Assembly: GCA_002716585.1 (NCBI GenBank)
Contig: PBBL01000010.1
Span: 62,001-126,000, forward strand
Direction: 5' to 3'
DNA length: 64,000 bases
Source: Myxococcales bacterium
Lineage (GTDB): Bacteria > Myxococcota_A > Bradymonadia > Bradymonadales > GCA-2716585
The notes under the pieces were generated by a model. That model made no database searches and was not told the DNA's origin. It saw only the letters and a program-made list of their open reading frames with translations. The translations under genes and the position numbers were made by a program. Below, in pieces: positions 25,092 to 33,449 of this stretch; within the stretch, counting starts at the first letter, position 1, and every line of letters begins with the position of its first letter.

Positions 25092-26171
25092 GTGGCCTCG
25101 CTGACCCTCTTCGCGCCTGGGAAGCTGTTTCTGTTCGGGGAGTGGTCCGTGCTTGAAGGGGCGCCCGCGCTGCTCATGGCGACGCCTGGAGGACAGCGGG
25201 GCTCCCTCCACCTCACCGATCACCCCGCGCCCACCTTCACCTACCACGCGCCCACGCTGCTCGCCGCGCCGCTCCGGTGGCGCTGGCGCGACGGAGCCTG
25301 GCGCGCCGCTGACGCCAACGACGAAGGCCCGCTCGCGTTGATCGACGCCACCCTCCAGGAGGCGACCGCCGCGCTCCGCCCCCCACGACGGAGCGTCGAA
25401 CTGAGCGTCGAGCCGGAGGGCCTCTTTGTCACCCAAGCGGACGGCGCCGAGGCCAAGCTCGGGTTGGGCTCCAGCGGCTCGGTGTCGGCCCTCGTCGCGC
25501 GAGCGGCCGCCTACGCCGCCGCGCGCCCCGGGGAGGGGCTGGACCTGGATCAGGTCTTCCGAGGGGCCTTCAGGGGCCACAGGCGGGCCCAGGGGGGCCG
25601 TGGGAGCGGGGCGGACGTGGCAGTCTCGGTGTTTGGCGGGGTGATCGGCTACCGGCTGGAGCCGCCGCCGGGGTTGGGGGCGTGGGCGGAGCCGGAGCCT
25701 GAGGCGTCGGTGCTTGAGCTGGAGGCGCGGCCGGATCTGGAGATCCTGGCGGCCTGGACCGGGCGGGAGGCGGACACGCGGGTGTTGATGTCCGCGGTCC
25801 GCGACTTCGAGCGGCGAGACCGCGCCGGGTACGGGGTCGCGATCCGCGCCGTCGGGGACGCGGCGGCGGCGGGCGTCGCGTCGTGGCGATCGGGTGGCCC
25901 GGAGGACGTGCTGGACGCGGTCCGGGCGGCTGCGGAGAGCCTCGACGCGCTGGGGCGGGCGGCGCGGGTCGAGCTGTGCACGGCGGAGCACCGCGCGATC
26001 GCGGCGGTGGTGTCGGGCGTGGTGGGCCGCGACGCCGCGACCAAGCTGTCCGGTGCGGGTGGCGGTGACATGGCGATCGTGGTCGCGCGCAGCGGTGAGG
26101 CCGCTGTCCGTGCCCGCGAGGCGCTGCGGGCGGCTGGATTCTTGACCTTCCCGATGGGGTCGAACCCTTGA
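25092..26171 (+). CDS. Phosphomevalonate kinase
   Basis: A 359-residue GHMP kinase. Its motifs are APGKLFLFGEWSVLEGAPAL (8-27), KLGLGSSGSVSALVARA (about 122-138), GRGSGADVAVSVFGG (about 172-186) and KLSGAGGGDMAIVV near the C-terminus. This matches the bacterial/eukaryotic-type phosphomevalonate kinase that makes mevalonate 5-diphosphate, the missing step between its two neighbours. The start is GTG at 25092, one base after the mvaD stop, with GGAGCGG upstream. Codon use is as GC-rich as its neighbours, with no sign of recent transfer. Confidence 0.9.
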   Translation: MASLTLFAPGKLFLFGEWSVLEGAPALLMATPGGQRGSLHLTDHPAPTFTYHAPTLLAAPLRWRWRDGAWRAADANDEGPLALIDATLQEATAALRPPRRSVELSVEPEGLFVTQADGAEAKLGLGSSGSVSALVARAAAYAAARPGEGLDLDQVFRGAFRGHRRAQGGRGSGADVAVSVFGGVIGYRLEPPPGLGAWAEPEPEASVLELEARPDLEILAAWTGREADTRVLMSAVRDFERRDRAGYGVAIRAVGDAAAAGVASWRSGGPEDVLDAVRAAAESLDALGRAARVELCTAEHRAIAAVVSGVVGRDAATKLSGAGGGDMAIVVARSGEAAVRAREALRAAGFLTFPMGSNP

Positions 26172-26252
26172 GAGTTGACGCTGCGTAGATTATCCAGGGT
26201 GAAGGGAGCGCCTCTACCTGACGATGCGTCCACGAACACGAGAACCATATCC

Positions 26253-27596
26253 ATGGACAATGACCCCGCAGTCTGCGACTCAACTCGCCAGGACACCGAC
26301 ACGCGGCCCACGAGCCGCCTCCCTGGTTACTTCAGGCTGACCATCTCCGAGCGCGTCGAGACGCTGGTCGCCCAGGGACGCTTGACGGAGGAGGACGCCG
26401 AGCTGCTCGCGTCCGAGTTCGCTGGCCTGCCGCTGACGACGGCGGACAACATGATCGAGAACGTGATCGGCGTCTATGGGCTCCCGATCGGTCTCGGCCT
26501 GAACTTCGTGATCAACGACCGCGACACGATCGTGCCGATGGTCGTCGAGGAACCCTCGATCGTCGCCGCCGTGAGCCACACCGCGCGGCTCGTGCGCGAC
26601 GCGGGGGGGTTCCGCGTCGACGCCGACCCGCCCATCATGATCGGCCAGGTCCAGATCCTCGACTGCCCCGACCCCGAGGTCGCCCGAGAGACGCTGCTCG
26701 CTCACCGCGACGCCATCCTCGACCTGGCCAACAGCCTCCAGCCCAACATGGTCGCCCGCGGCGGCGGCGCCAAGGAGATCGAGGCTCGCGTCCTCGGGAC
26801 CAACGGCGCCTCCGCGGTGACCATGGTCGTCCTCCACCTCCTCGTGGACACCTGCGACGCGATGGGCGCCAACCTGATCAACACCATGGCGGAGGGCGTC
26901 GCCCCCCTCGTCGAGCGACTCACGGGCGGCCGCGTTCACCTGCGGATCCTCTCCAACCTCGCCGACCAGCGGCTGGTGAGGGCGCGCTGCGACATCCCCG
27001 TCGCGCTGCTGAACTGGAAGGGCTTCCCAGGGAGCGAGGTCGCGCGCGGCATCGCCGAGGCCAGCCTGTTCGCCGAGGTCGATCCCTACCGCGCCGCGAC
27101 CCACAACAAGGGGGTCATGAACGGCATCGACGCCGTCGCGATCGCCTCGGGCAACGACTGGCGCGCCATCGAGGCGGGCGCCCACGCCTACTGCTGTCGC
27201 TCGGGGCGCTACCGCCCCATGAGCACCTGGCACCTCGACGAGGAGGAGGGCGTGCTGCGCGGGCGCCTGGAGATCCCCATCCAGGTCGGGACCGTCGGCG
27301 GGCCGATCCGGCTGCACCCCACCCTCAAGGTGCTCTACAAGGTCTTCGGGATCGACGACGCCTCGGAGCTGGCCCGGATCATGGGCGCCGTCGGGCTCGC
27401 GCAGAACCTCGCCGCGCTCAAGGCGCTGGCGACCGAGGGGATCCAGTCCGGGCACATGGCGCTGCACGCGCGGACGGTCGCGGCCACCGCGGGCGCCGAG
27501 GGCGACGAGATCGAGCGGGTCGCCCAGCAGCTCATCGCCGAGGGCGACATCAAGGTGCAGCGCGCCCGCGCCATCCTCGCCAGCCGGAACCTCTGA
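26253..27596 (+). CDS. Hydroxymethylglutaryl-CoA reductase, class II (degradative type)
   Basis: A 447-residue HMG-CoA reductase. The class II hallmarks are ENVIGVYGLPIGLGLNFVIN (catalytic Glu in ENVIG), the Lys in ATHNKGVMNGIDA, the Asp in SGNDWRAIEAGAHAY and the catalytic His in HMALHAR near the C-terminus. Class II enzymes were first described in mevalonate catabolism, usually with NADH, but several bacteria use them for synthesis. Here it sits behind three mevalonate-pathway enzymes, so a biosynthetic role is inferred. The ATG at 26253 was chosen by homology; the ribosome site is weak, and in-frame TTG 26175 is possible. HMG-CoA synthase and IPP isomerase are not in the window. Confidence 0.92.
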   Translation: MDNDPAVCDSTRQDTDTRPTSRLPGYFRLTISERVETLVAQGRLTEEDAELLASEFAGLPLTTADNMIENVIGVYGLPIGLGLNFVINDRDTIVPMVVEEPSIVAAVSHTARLVRDAGGFRVDADPPIMIGQVQILDCPDPEVARETLLAHRDAILDLANSLQPNMVARGGGAKEIEARVLGTNGASAVTMVVLHLLVDTCDAMGANLINTMAEGVAPLVERLTGGRVHLRILSNLADQRLVRARCDIPVALLNWKGFPGSEVARGIAEASLFAEVDPYRAATHNKGVMNGIDAVAIASGNDWRAIEAGAHAYCCRSGRYRPMSTWHLDEEEGVLRGRLEIPIQVGTVGGPIRLHPTLKVLYKVFGIDDASELARIMGAVGLAQNLAALKALATEGIQSGHMALHARTVAATAGAEGDEIERVAQQLIAEGDIKVQRARAILASRNL

Positions 27597-27600
27597 GCCC

Positions 27601-28575
27601 ATGGCGCGTCGCAAGAAGAACAGGCCCCCCCGCAAGGACTCCTCGCGTCAGGCGCCGAGCCGCGTCGCCCACGTGATCGAGATGTTTGGCCTTGAGGCGC
27701 TCGTGCGTCCAGACGGAGAGCCTGACGACGCGCCGCTCATCCGAGCGCTGCTGCGCAAGAAGATCGCCCGGAAGCCAGGGGTCGTCGTCGGCGACCGGGT
27801 GCGGATCGAGGAGGTCGAGACCGAGGGCGACAGCCCGGGCGCGGTCATCGTCGCCGTCGAGGAGCGCGACAACGTCCTCATGCGCGCGGGCTGGCGAGGG
27901 CACGGGCAGGCGATCGCCGCGAACCTGGACGCGGTCGTCGTGGTCGTGAGCCCCGCGCAGCCGCCCTTGCGGCTTGGCCTGATCGATCGGTACCTGGCGG
28001 CCTGTCAGCAGGCCGGGATCCCGGCGATCATCTGCCTGAACAAGGCCGAGCTGGACGTGGACGGCGAGGCCGCCAGGGAGCTGGAGTGCTACGCGCCGCT
28101 CGATGTCCAGATCGTGCACACCAGCGCCGCGGAGGACGACGTCACCCAGCTGGCCGAGGCGCTCCAGCGGCGCCGCGCGGTCCTCGTCGGCCACTCGGGG
28201 GTGGGCAAGTCGTCGCTGGCGTGCGCGCTGATCCCCGGCCTGGATCGGGAGATCGGCGCCGTCAACGAGACGATCGGGCGAGGGCGGCACACGACGACGC
28301 GCTCCTCGCTGCTCGCGGTGCCGGGCGGGGGGGAGCTGGTGGATACCCCCGGGATCCGCGCGTTTGGCCTCTTCAAGGTCGAGCCGGAGGAGCTGGAGGC
28401 CCTCTACCCGGACTTCGATCCCTTTCGAGAGGGGTGCCGGTTTCGGGGCTGCACCCACACCCATGAGCCGGGGTGTGCGGTCCGGGAGGCGGCCGATGAG
28501 GATAAATTGGACGCGGGTCGATTTTCGAGGTACCAGAGTTTGTTTGTGTCGTTGGGAGAAGAGGTCGATGGGTGA
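27601..28575 (+). CDS. rsgA: Ribosome biogenesis GTPase RsgA
   Basis: A 324-residue circularly permuted GTPase that helps late maturation of the 30S subunit. An N-terminal OB-fold (about 60-100) is followed by the permuted GTPase order: G4 LNKAE (about 144), G1 GHSGVGKSS (198-206) and G3 DTPG (about 245). The C-terminal zinc knuckle CRFRGC...H...GC (about 280-296) is intact. It starts 4 bases after the HMG-CoA reductase stop, so it is probably read with the mevalonate operon, although the functions are unrelated. The N-terminus has a basic stretch RRKKNRPPRK typical of RNA-binding extensions. Confidence 0.95.
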   Translation: MARRKKNRPPRKDSSRQAPSRVAHVIEMFGLEALVRPDGEPDDAPLIRALLRKKIARKPGVVVGDRVRIEEVETEGDSPGAVIVAVEERDNVLMRAGWRGHGQAIAANLDAVVVVVSPAQPPLRLGLIDRYLAACQQAGIPAIICLNKAELDVDGEAARELECYAPLDVQIVHTSAAEDDVTQLAEALQRRRAVLVGHSGVGKSSLACALIPGLDREIGAVNETIGRGRHTTTRSSLLAVPGGGELVDTPGIRAFGLFKVEPEELEALYPDFDPFREGCRFRGCTHTHEPGCAVREAADEDKLDAGRFSRYQSLFVSLGEEVDG

Positions 28576-28607
28576 CCTGTGACCCCCTCGTCACGATCAC
28601 GGTGTGA

Positions 28608-28623
28608 ACGTGTGTTGACACGT
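28608..28623 (+). terminator. Short hairpin after rsgA
   Basis: Arms ACGTGT (28608-28613) and ACACGT (28618-28623) with a 4-base loop, 33 bases after the rsgA stop. It is a weak terminator candidate without a U-tract. Confidence 0.3.
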
Positions 28624-28723
28624 CGCTTGGAAGCGCGCACCGTCATCAATGACCTGGAGTGCGTCCAGGTCGAGATTGGATATGGGTTTTGAGGCAGATC
28701 ATCGGGGTGACGCCATGGATGGT

Positions 28724-28749
28724 CGTGTTGTTGCATGTACAACAACACG
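28724..28749. promoter_or_regulatory. Perfect 26-bp inverted repeat upstream of the receiver gene
   Basis: Arms CGTGTTGTTG (28724-28733) and CAACAACACG (28740-28749) are exact reverse complements around CATGTA. It lies 84 bases before the receiver-protein ATG. The size and symmetry fit an operator for a dimeric regulator, or an RNA hairpin. It is AT-richer than its surroundings. Confidence 0.6.
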
Positions 28750-28832
28750 CGGCGTCCTCCGATGGGTCGTGGTGAGACTTCACCCGGAGGTTGCCGCTGA
28801 ACCCGGTTTGCAGCCGATACAGGAAGGATCGC

Positions 28833-29225
28833 ATGCAACCCTCACCCTTGAAAGTCCTCGTCGTCGACGACTGCCCGATCATGCGCTGCGCCGCCCAGCG
28901 GCTCCTCACGCGCCGTGGTCATCAGCCAACCATCGTGTCCTCGCTCACCGAGGCGCGCGCGCAGCTCAAGCAGTTCAAGTTCGACCTCGTCCTCTCCGAC
29001 TTCGATCTGGGCAACAACGAGACGGGGTATCAGGTCCTCGACCTCACCCGCGCGCTCCAGAGCCCGCCGACCTTCGTGTTGATGAGCAGCTGGTTGGAGC
29101 GGGACATCGACCCCGACGGGGTTCACCTCGATGGGGTCGCCTTCATCCACAAGCCCTTCAACCCGACGCTGTTCCAACAGACCATCGCCGACGCGGCGTG
29201 TGGCGAGGAGCGGTTGGCCTCCTGA
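28833..29225 (+). CDS. Stand-alone response regulator receiver protein
   Basis: A 130-residue single-domain CheY-like protein. The acidic pair Asp12/Asp13 (VVDDCP), the phosphoacceptor Asp56 (LSDFDLG), Ser85/Ser86 at the switch Thr position and Lys107 (IHKPFNP) are all present, so it should accept phosphate from a histidine kinase. No output domain and no kinase gene are adjacent. ATG 28833 has a strong AGGAAGG ribosome site. Its last 28 bases overlap the start of the diheme cytochrome gene in another reading frame, suggesting translational coupling. A perfect inverted repeat lies upstream. Confidence 0.88.
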   Translation: MQPSPLKVLVVDDCPIMRCAAQRLLTRRGHQPTIVSSLTEARAQLKQFKFDLVLSDFDLGNNETGYQVLDLTRALQSPPTFVLMSSWLERDIDPDGVHLDGVAFIHKPFNPTLFQQTIADAACGEERLAS

Positions 29226-30175
29226 CGCTGTTGGCGCTCGGGGCCTGCTCCGAGCGCAGCTCGGTCACGCCGCCGACCCCGACCCCAGCCGCCCCCGTCC
29301 GGGAGACGATCCCCGACACGGCCTGGCTCTCCGCCGAGTCCTGTCAGCCGTGCCACGCCGTCGGAGCCCCGACGGCGAAGCCGTGGGACGCCGTCTCCGT
29401 CTACCCCGATCTGTACGGACACCCCCCGCTCAACCCGACCTCCCCCGAGTGGGTCGCCGCCGGGCTGGCGGACCGCCTGCCCACCGACATGACCGTGTCG
29501 GAGTGGCAAATCTACAAGAAGTTCAAGAAGGACAAGGAGCCTCAGGGGTGCCTCGGCTGCCATGAGGCGAGCGCCGCGCAGCCCGAGGTGTCGCTGACCC
29601 CGGGGCCGCTGGCTGGGGTGGACTTCGATCCGCGCGTGCCGGAGCTTCATCGGTGGCTCCACACGCCGGACGACGCGTTGGAGCGGACGTTCGGCGTGTG
29701 GCTCAACGCGAGCACCCACCGCACGCTGCTCATCCTGACGGTCAAGGTCCTTAATTACGGCGCCGGGCACCGCGCCCCGACCTCGCCCGGCTCCCACGTC
29801 CTGCTCCTGGTGGACGCCGTGGACAGCGAGGGGGCGCCGTTGGCGCTGCACAAGGGCTACCGGCTGCCCGAGGAGGTCGGGGCGCGGTTCAGCGGGCGCG
29901 CTGGGGAGCTGTACGGTCGCTTCTATGGGAGAGGCGACGCCCAGACCCTTCAGGAGCGCCCCGACGGGGCGACCCGCGTCGTGATGGACTCCAGGCTCCA
30001 GGCGGGGCAGCACGACGAGCTGAACTTCGTCTTCCTGCTGCCGGAGGAGGCGCCCGAGGAGGGCGTGGCCTGGAGCGCGACGGCGCGCCTGGTGTGGCGC
30101 GGGTCGCTCGCCGAGGCGGGCGCGGGTCGGGTGTTGGAGGAGGCGCGCGCCGACTCATCGGGCAAGGACGAGTGA
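29198..30175 (+). CDS. Diheme c-type cytochrome lipoprotein
   Basis: A 325-residue protein with a short lipoprotein signal (VGLLTLLALGAC, lipid Cys17). It has two haem c attachment motifs, CQPCH (49-53) and CLGCH (118-122). The second half (about 150-300) is a strand-rich region with GAGHRAPTSPGSH, resembling domains that follow haem motifs in multihaem cytochrome proteins. Haem attachment would occur outside the cytoplasmic membrane. A redox partner is not evident. The start is the only good in-frame choice, GTG 29198, giving a 28-base overlap with the receiver gene; the ribosome site is weak, so this start is inferred from the signal peptide. The TGA stop forms part of TGAGCGCTCA shared with the convergent gene. 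Confidence 0.75.
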   Translation: MWRGAVGLLTLLALGACSERSSVTPPTPTPAAPVRETIPDTAWLSAESCQPCHAVGAPTAKPWDAVSVYPDLYGHPPLNPTSPEWVAAGLADRLPTDMTVSEWQIYKKFKKDKEPQGCLGCHEASAAQPEVSLTPGPLAGVDFDPRVPELHRWLHTPDDALERTFGVWLNASTHRTLLILTVKVLNYGAGHRAPTSPGSHVLLLVDAVDSEGAPLALHKGYRLPEEVGARFSGRAGELYGRFYGRGDAQTLQERPDGATRVVMDSRLQAGQHDELNFVFLLPEEAPEEGVAWSATARLVWRGSLAEAGAGRVLEEARADSSGKDE

Positions 30176-30179
30176 GCGC

Positions 30180-30830
30180 TCAGCCGCCCGGGATGCCGGG
30201 GATGCCGTTGCTCAAGTCCACCCCGCTGACGCAGCTGGTGGGGTCCATGAAGCACACCTCGTCGGGGACGCAGGCCATGCGGCTGGCGTCTCCTTCATCC
30301 GTCTGGCAGGTCAGGAAATCAACGCCGACTCCTCCCGCGCTGGGGATGGAGCAGTCGTTCTCGGTCATGCAGGGGCGGGTGCACTCGCTGTAGGACTTCC
30401 AGGTCGCGCAGATCAACCCCGGGGCGATCTGCTCGCACTCGGCGTCGCTGGCGCAAGGAAGCCGTGGCACCTCCTCTTCGGAGGCGGGCGGATCCTCCGC
30501 CGTGGGCTGGGCCTCGGGGGGCTGGCACACGTCCGCCGACACGCCGACGGTGCCGCAGGACGCCTCGCCCGAGCACGCGTCGGCGCTGCCCGAGCAGGTG
30601 ATGGTGCAGCGGGCCTGCCCGCCGAACGCCAGGCAGGCCTCCCCCTCGCCGCAGTCTGCCGACGTCACGCAGCTCGCTCCCTCGCCGGAGCTGGCCGAGC
30701 CTCCTCCGCCGTCGCCTCCGTCGTCGCCGCAGCCATACAGCGGGAGGAGCGCGGCGAGCAGCAGCGCGAGGGGGAGGCTCCAGAGGGGGTTCCGGGTGGT
30801 GGCGGTCGTGATCGGGTGTGTGGTGGTCAT
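30180..30830 (-). CDS. Cys-rich lipoprotein
   Basis: A 216-residue secreted lipoprotein: hydrophobic LPLALLLAALLPLYGC with lipid Cys at about residue 34, then a Gly/Asp-rich spacer. The mature part holds more than a dozen cysteines in repeated modules such as CVTSADCGEGEACLAF, CASDAECEQIAPGLIC and CMTENDCSIP, similar to Cys-rich modules common in myxobacterial surface lipoproteins. No enzyme motif is seen. ATG 30830 has GAGGA 6 bases upstream. The 5' leader holds a perfect 18-bp palindrome. The stop overlaps the shared TGAGCGCTCA junction with the cytochrome gene. Confidence 0.8.
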   Translation of the reverse strand: MTTTHPITTATTRNPLWSLPLALLLAALLPLYGCGDDGGDGGGGSASSGEGASCVTSADCGEGEACLAFGGQARCTITCSGSADACSGEASCGTVGVSADVCQPPEAQPTAEDPPASEEEVPRLPCASDAECEQIAPGLICATWKSYSECTRPCMTENDCSIPSAGGVGVDFLTCQTDEGDASRMACVPDEVCFMDPTSCVSGVDLSNGIPGIPGG

Positions 30831-30848
30831 CCAAATCCTCGTTGAGCG

Positions 30849-30866
30849 ACCTGGCCGAGGCCAGGT
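30849..30866 (-). promoter_or_regulatory. 18-bp palindrome in the leader of the Cys-rich lipoprotein
   Basis: ACCTGGCC-GA-GGCCAGGT is an almost loopless perfect inverted repeat, 19 bases before the lipoprotein ATG. It could be an operator, or cruciform DNA; the ribosome site lies between it and the start. Confidence 0.4.
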
Positions 30867-31079
30867 GATGGGAGCCCGCGCTGCAAGGTCGCCGCTCATG
30901 AGCCCGTGATGCGCTGATGCGCGGGGTTCATGAGGTGGCCTGCGACGTGGGCTCATGGTGAGCGATCGCGGAGACGCGGGCTGCCTCGCTCAGGAGGTGT
31001 GCGCGCCGCGCTCCAGGCTTCACGGGGACTGACTCCGAGGTGTAGAGGTGTGACCGAATTTTCTGGAGAGGGGAGGAGG

Positions 31080-31098
31080 ACCCCCTGTTCGAGGGGGT
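31080..31098 (-). terminator. Candidate terminator of tatB-tatC-pepA
   Basis: Perfect 7-base arms ACCCCCT and AGGGGGT with a 5-base loop, 17 bases after the pepA stop on the minus strand. An AT-rich stretch occurs about 20 bases further on (near 31056). There is no immediate U-tract. Confidence 0.5.
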
Positions 31099-31114
31099 GG
31101 AACATGGAAGGCGA

Positions 31115-32605
31115 TCAGCCCCGGGCGGCGTTCAGGGCGTAGGCGGTGAGCACCGCGACGCCCGCGCCGCTGCCCCCCTTGGGGGTGGTCGGCAGGTCCT
31201 GCTCGTTGATGGCCGGGCCTGCGATGTCGAGGTGAGCCCAGTTGGAGTCGCCGATCCACTCACGGAGGAACAGCGCCGCGGTGATGGCGCCGCCCCAGCG
31301 GTCGCCCACGTTCTTCATATCGGCGACCGGGGACTTGAGTTTATCCCGGAGCCTGTCATCGAGGGGCATGTGCCAGAGGCGATCGCCGGACTCGGAGGAG
31401 GCGGTGAGGAGCGCCTGGGTGAGGTCGCCGTTGTTGCTGAACAGCGCGGAGTAGTGCTCGCCGAGGGCGACGACGCAGGCGCCGGTCAGGGTGGCGAGGT
31501 CGATGATGGCGTCCACGCCCAGCTCGGAGGCGTAGGCGAGCGCGTCGGCGAGGAGCAGGCGCCCCTCGGCGTCGGTGTTGAGGATCTCGACGGTCTTGCC
31601 GCCGTAACCCTTGATGATCTCGTTGACGGTGTAGGCGTCCTCGCTGATGTTGTTCTTGGCGGTGGGGACGATGAAGTGGACCTCGACGCCCTCGGGCGCG
31701 AGGCGGCCGATCGCCTCAGCGGCGCCGAGGACGGCGGCGGCGCCGCCCATGTCGAGGTGCATGTTCGCCATGGAGCCGGAGATCTTGAGCGAGTAGCCGC
31801 CGGTGTCGAAGGTGACGCCCTTGCCGACGAACGCGACCCGGTGCTGGATGTCGCCGCCGCCGGTGTAGGTCAGGTGGATGAAGCGGGGCTTGTCGCTCGC
31901 GCCGCGGCCGACGGCCATGAGGAGGTTGAACCCCTTCTCGACGATGGCGTCGGGGTCGAGGATGGTGGCGCTCATGCCGTGGCGCTCGGCGATGGCGCTG
32001 GCCTGCTCGGCGAGGAAGGCGGGGGTGCAGACGTTGGGCGGCTCGTTGCCGAGGTCGCGGGCGAGGTAGGTGCCTGCGACCACCGCGGCGGCGCGCTTGA
32101 CGCTGTCAGCGACCCCATCGGCGTCGAGCAGGAGGGTGAGCTGTTCGAGGCGAGGGGCCTTGCTGGGCTGAGTGATGTGGTTCTCGAAGCGGTAGCTGCC
32201 GAGCTGGACCCCTTCAGCGACGAGGCGCGCGGCGTTGGCCGGGTCGCCGCCGAGGGTGGCGTGGCTCCAGGGGGCGCTGACGGCGGCGGAGGCGGCGCGG
32301 CTGGCCTTGATCGCCTTGGCGGCGTGGCCGCCGAGGTCGCGGATCAGGTCGCTGCTCAGCGCCTTGTCGCCGAGGCCGATCAGCAGGACGCGGGTCGCGG
32401 GCAGCTTGCCGAAGGTGTGGGTCTGGAAGCGCTGGGCCTGCTTGCCCTCGAACCCCTCGGCGCGAGCCAGCGCGCTCAGCTGTCCGTCGAACGCGGCGTC
32501 GAGGGCGGCGATCTCCGTGTCCCACCCTTCTTGAGGGACAAGCGCGACCAACAGGTCGGTCTTGAGGGTTTCGGGCGCCTGGGCGGTGGTCGTCACTTGG
32601 GTCAT
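31115..32605 (-). CDS. pepA: Leucyl aminopeptidase (M17)
   Basis: A 496-residue cytosol aminopeptidase. The two-metal site is intact: GKGVTFDTGGYSLK (Lys and Asp), HLDMGGAAAVLG (Asp) and the family signature NTDAEGRL with Asp and Glu. The N-terminal macro-like domain (about 1-170) is present and the length is typical. It removes N-terminal residues from peptides in the cytoplasm. The ATG at 32605 is preceded by an in-frame GTG. It follows tatC by 19 bases and so is the third gene of the tatB-tatC-pepA operon. The pairing with Tat is positional only. Confidence 0.94.
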   Translation of the reverse strand: MTQVTTTAQAPETLKTDLLVALVPQEGWDTEIAALDAAFDGQLSALARAEGFEGKQAQRFQTHTFGKLPATRVLLIGLGDKALSSDLIRDLGGHAAKAIKASRAASAAVSAPWSHATLGGDPANAARLVAEGVQLGSYRFENHITQPSKAPRLEQLTLLLDADGVADSVKRAAAVVAGTYLARDLGNEPPNVCTPAFLAEQASAIAERHGMSATILDPDAIVEKGFNLLMAVGRGASDKPRFIHLTYTGGGDIQHRVAFVGKGVTFDTGGYSLKISGSMANMHLDMGGAAAVLGAAEAIGRLAPEGVEVHFIVPTAKNNISEDAYTVNEIIKGYGGKTVEILNTDAEGRLLLADALAYASELGVDAIIDLATLTGACVVALGEHYSALFSNNGDLTQALLTASSESGDRLWHMPLDDRLRDKLKSPVADMKNVGDRWGGAITAALFLREWIGDSNWAHLDIAGPAINEQDLPTTPKGGSGAGVAVLTAYALNAARG

Positions 32606-32624
32606 CACTTGGGAACTCCGAGCG

Positions 32625-33431
32625 TCATGGCGTGGAAGCCGCCTCTTCAGGCGGTGTCGGTTCGGCTGGGGGGCGGCCGAAGAGATAGGCGCACCCGACA
32701 GATATGAAGTAGAGGACCATCATCGGTCCGGCGAGCAAGAGCTGGCTGATCAGGTCGGGCGGGGTCAACATCGCCCCGAAGATGAAGCAGAGGACGACGG
32801 CGTAGCGCCAGAAGTCGAGCATCATCTTGTAGTTGATGATCCCGATCCGCGCCAACAGCGTCGTCACGATCGGCATCTCGAAGACGGCCCCGAACGCCAG
32901 GATGAGCTTGACGCTCAAATCCAGGTACTCGGTCATCATCAGCTGGGGCTTGGTGATGTTGTCCGCGAAGCCCAGCAGGAAGCCGTAGGCGTAGGGCATG
33001 ATCAGGTAGTAGCAGAAGGCGCTGCCGAACAGAAAGCAGAGGGTCGACATGACCACGAAGGGGACCACGACCTTGCGCTCGTCGGGGTAGAGGCCCGGCG
33101 CGATGAACTTCCAGAGCTGGTACAGGCTGACCGGGATGGTCAGCAGGATCCCGGAGTAGACGCCCGTCTTCAGGAGCACGAAGAAGTGCTCCGTGAGGGA
33201 GCGGTGGTACATCTGGGCCGAGTCGATGTCGATCTTGTTGGCGCGGGCGGCGTCCTGCAGCGGGATGAGCAGGAAGGTGAAGATCTCCTCGATCCACATC
33301 CACGAGATGGCGAAGCCAGCGGTGACCGCGATGAGGATGATGACGATGCGGTTGCGCAGCTCGGTCAGGTGCTCAATGAACGACGCGCGGGAGTCTTCAA
33401 CAGGGTCGTGGGTTCCGGTCTCGGTGCTCAC
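32625..33431 (-). CDS. tatC: Sec-independent protein translocase TatC
   Basis: A 268-residue inner-membrane protein with six predicted helices. Conserved parts are FIEHLTELRNRI (about 20-31), where the family has the Tat-signal-binding Glu, FFVLLKTGVYSGILLTIPVSLYQLWKFIAPGLYPDERK and the final GAMLTPPDLISQLLLAGPMM. TatC is the receptor for twin-arginine signal peptides. The GTG at 33431 was chosen over the GTG at 33446 because AGGAGG lies 6 bases before it. It starts 18 bases after tatB. The Pro/Glu-rich C-terminus is short. Confidence 0.95.
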   Translation of the reverse strand: MSTETGTHDPVEDSRASFIEHLTELRNRIVIILIAVTAGFAISWMWIEEIFTFLLIPLQDAARANKIDIDSAQMYHRSLTEHFFVLLKTGVYSGILLTIPVSLYQLWKFIAPGLYPDERKVVVPFVVMSTLCFLFGSAFCYYLIMPYAYGFLLGFADNITKPQLMMTEYLDLSVKLILAFGAVFEMPIVTTLLARIGIINYKMMLDFWRYAVVLCFIFGAMLTPPDLISQLLLAGPMMVLYFISVGCAYLFGRPPAEPTPPEEAASTP

Positions 33432-33449
33432 GGTAGCCTCCTGCACGCG

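Noticed and set aside
23143..27596. Mevalonate genes as a recently transferred island
   Set aside because: Their base and codon use matches the neighbours, and there are no flanking repeats or integrase.
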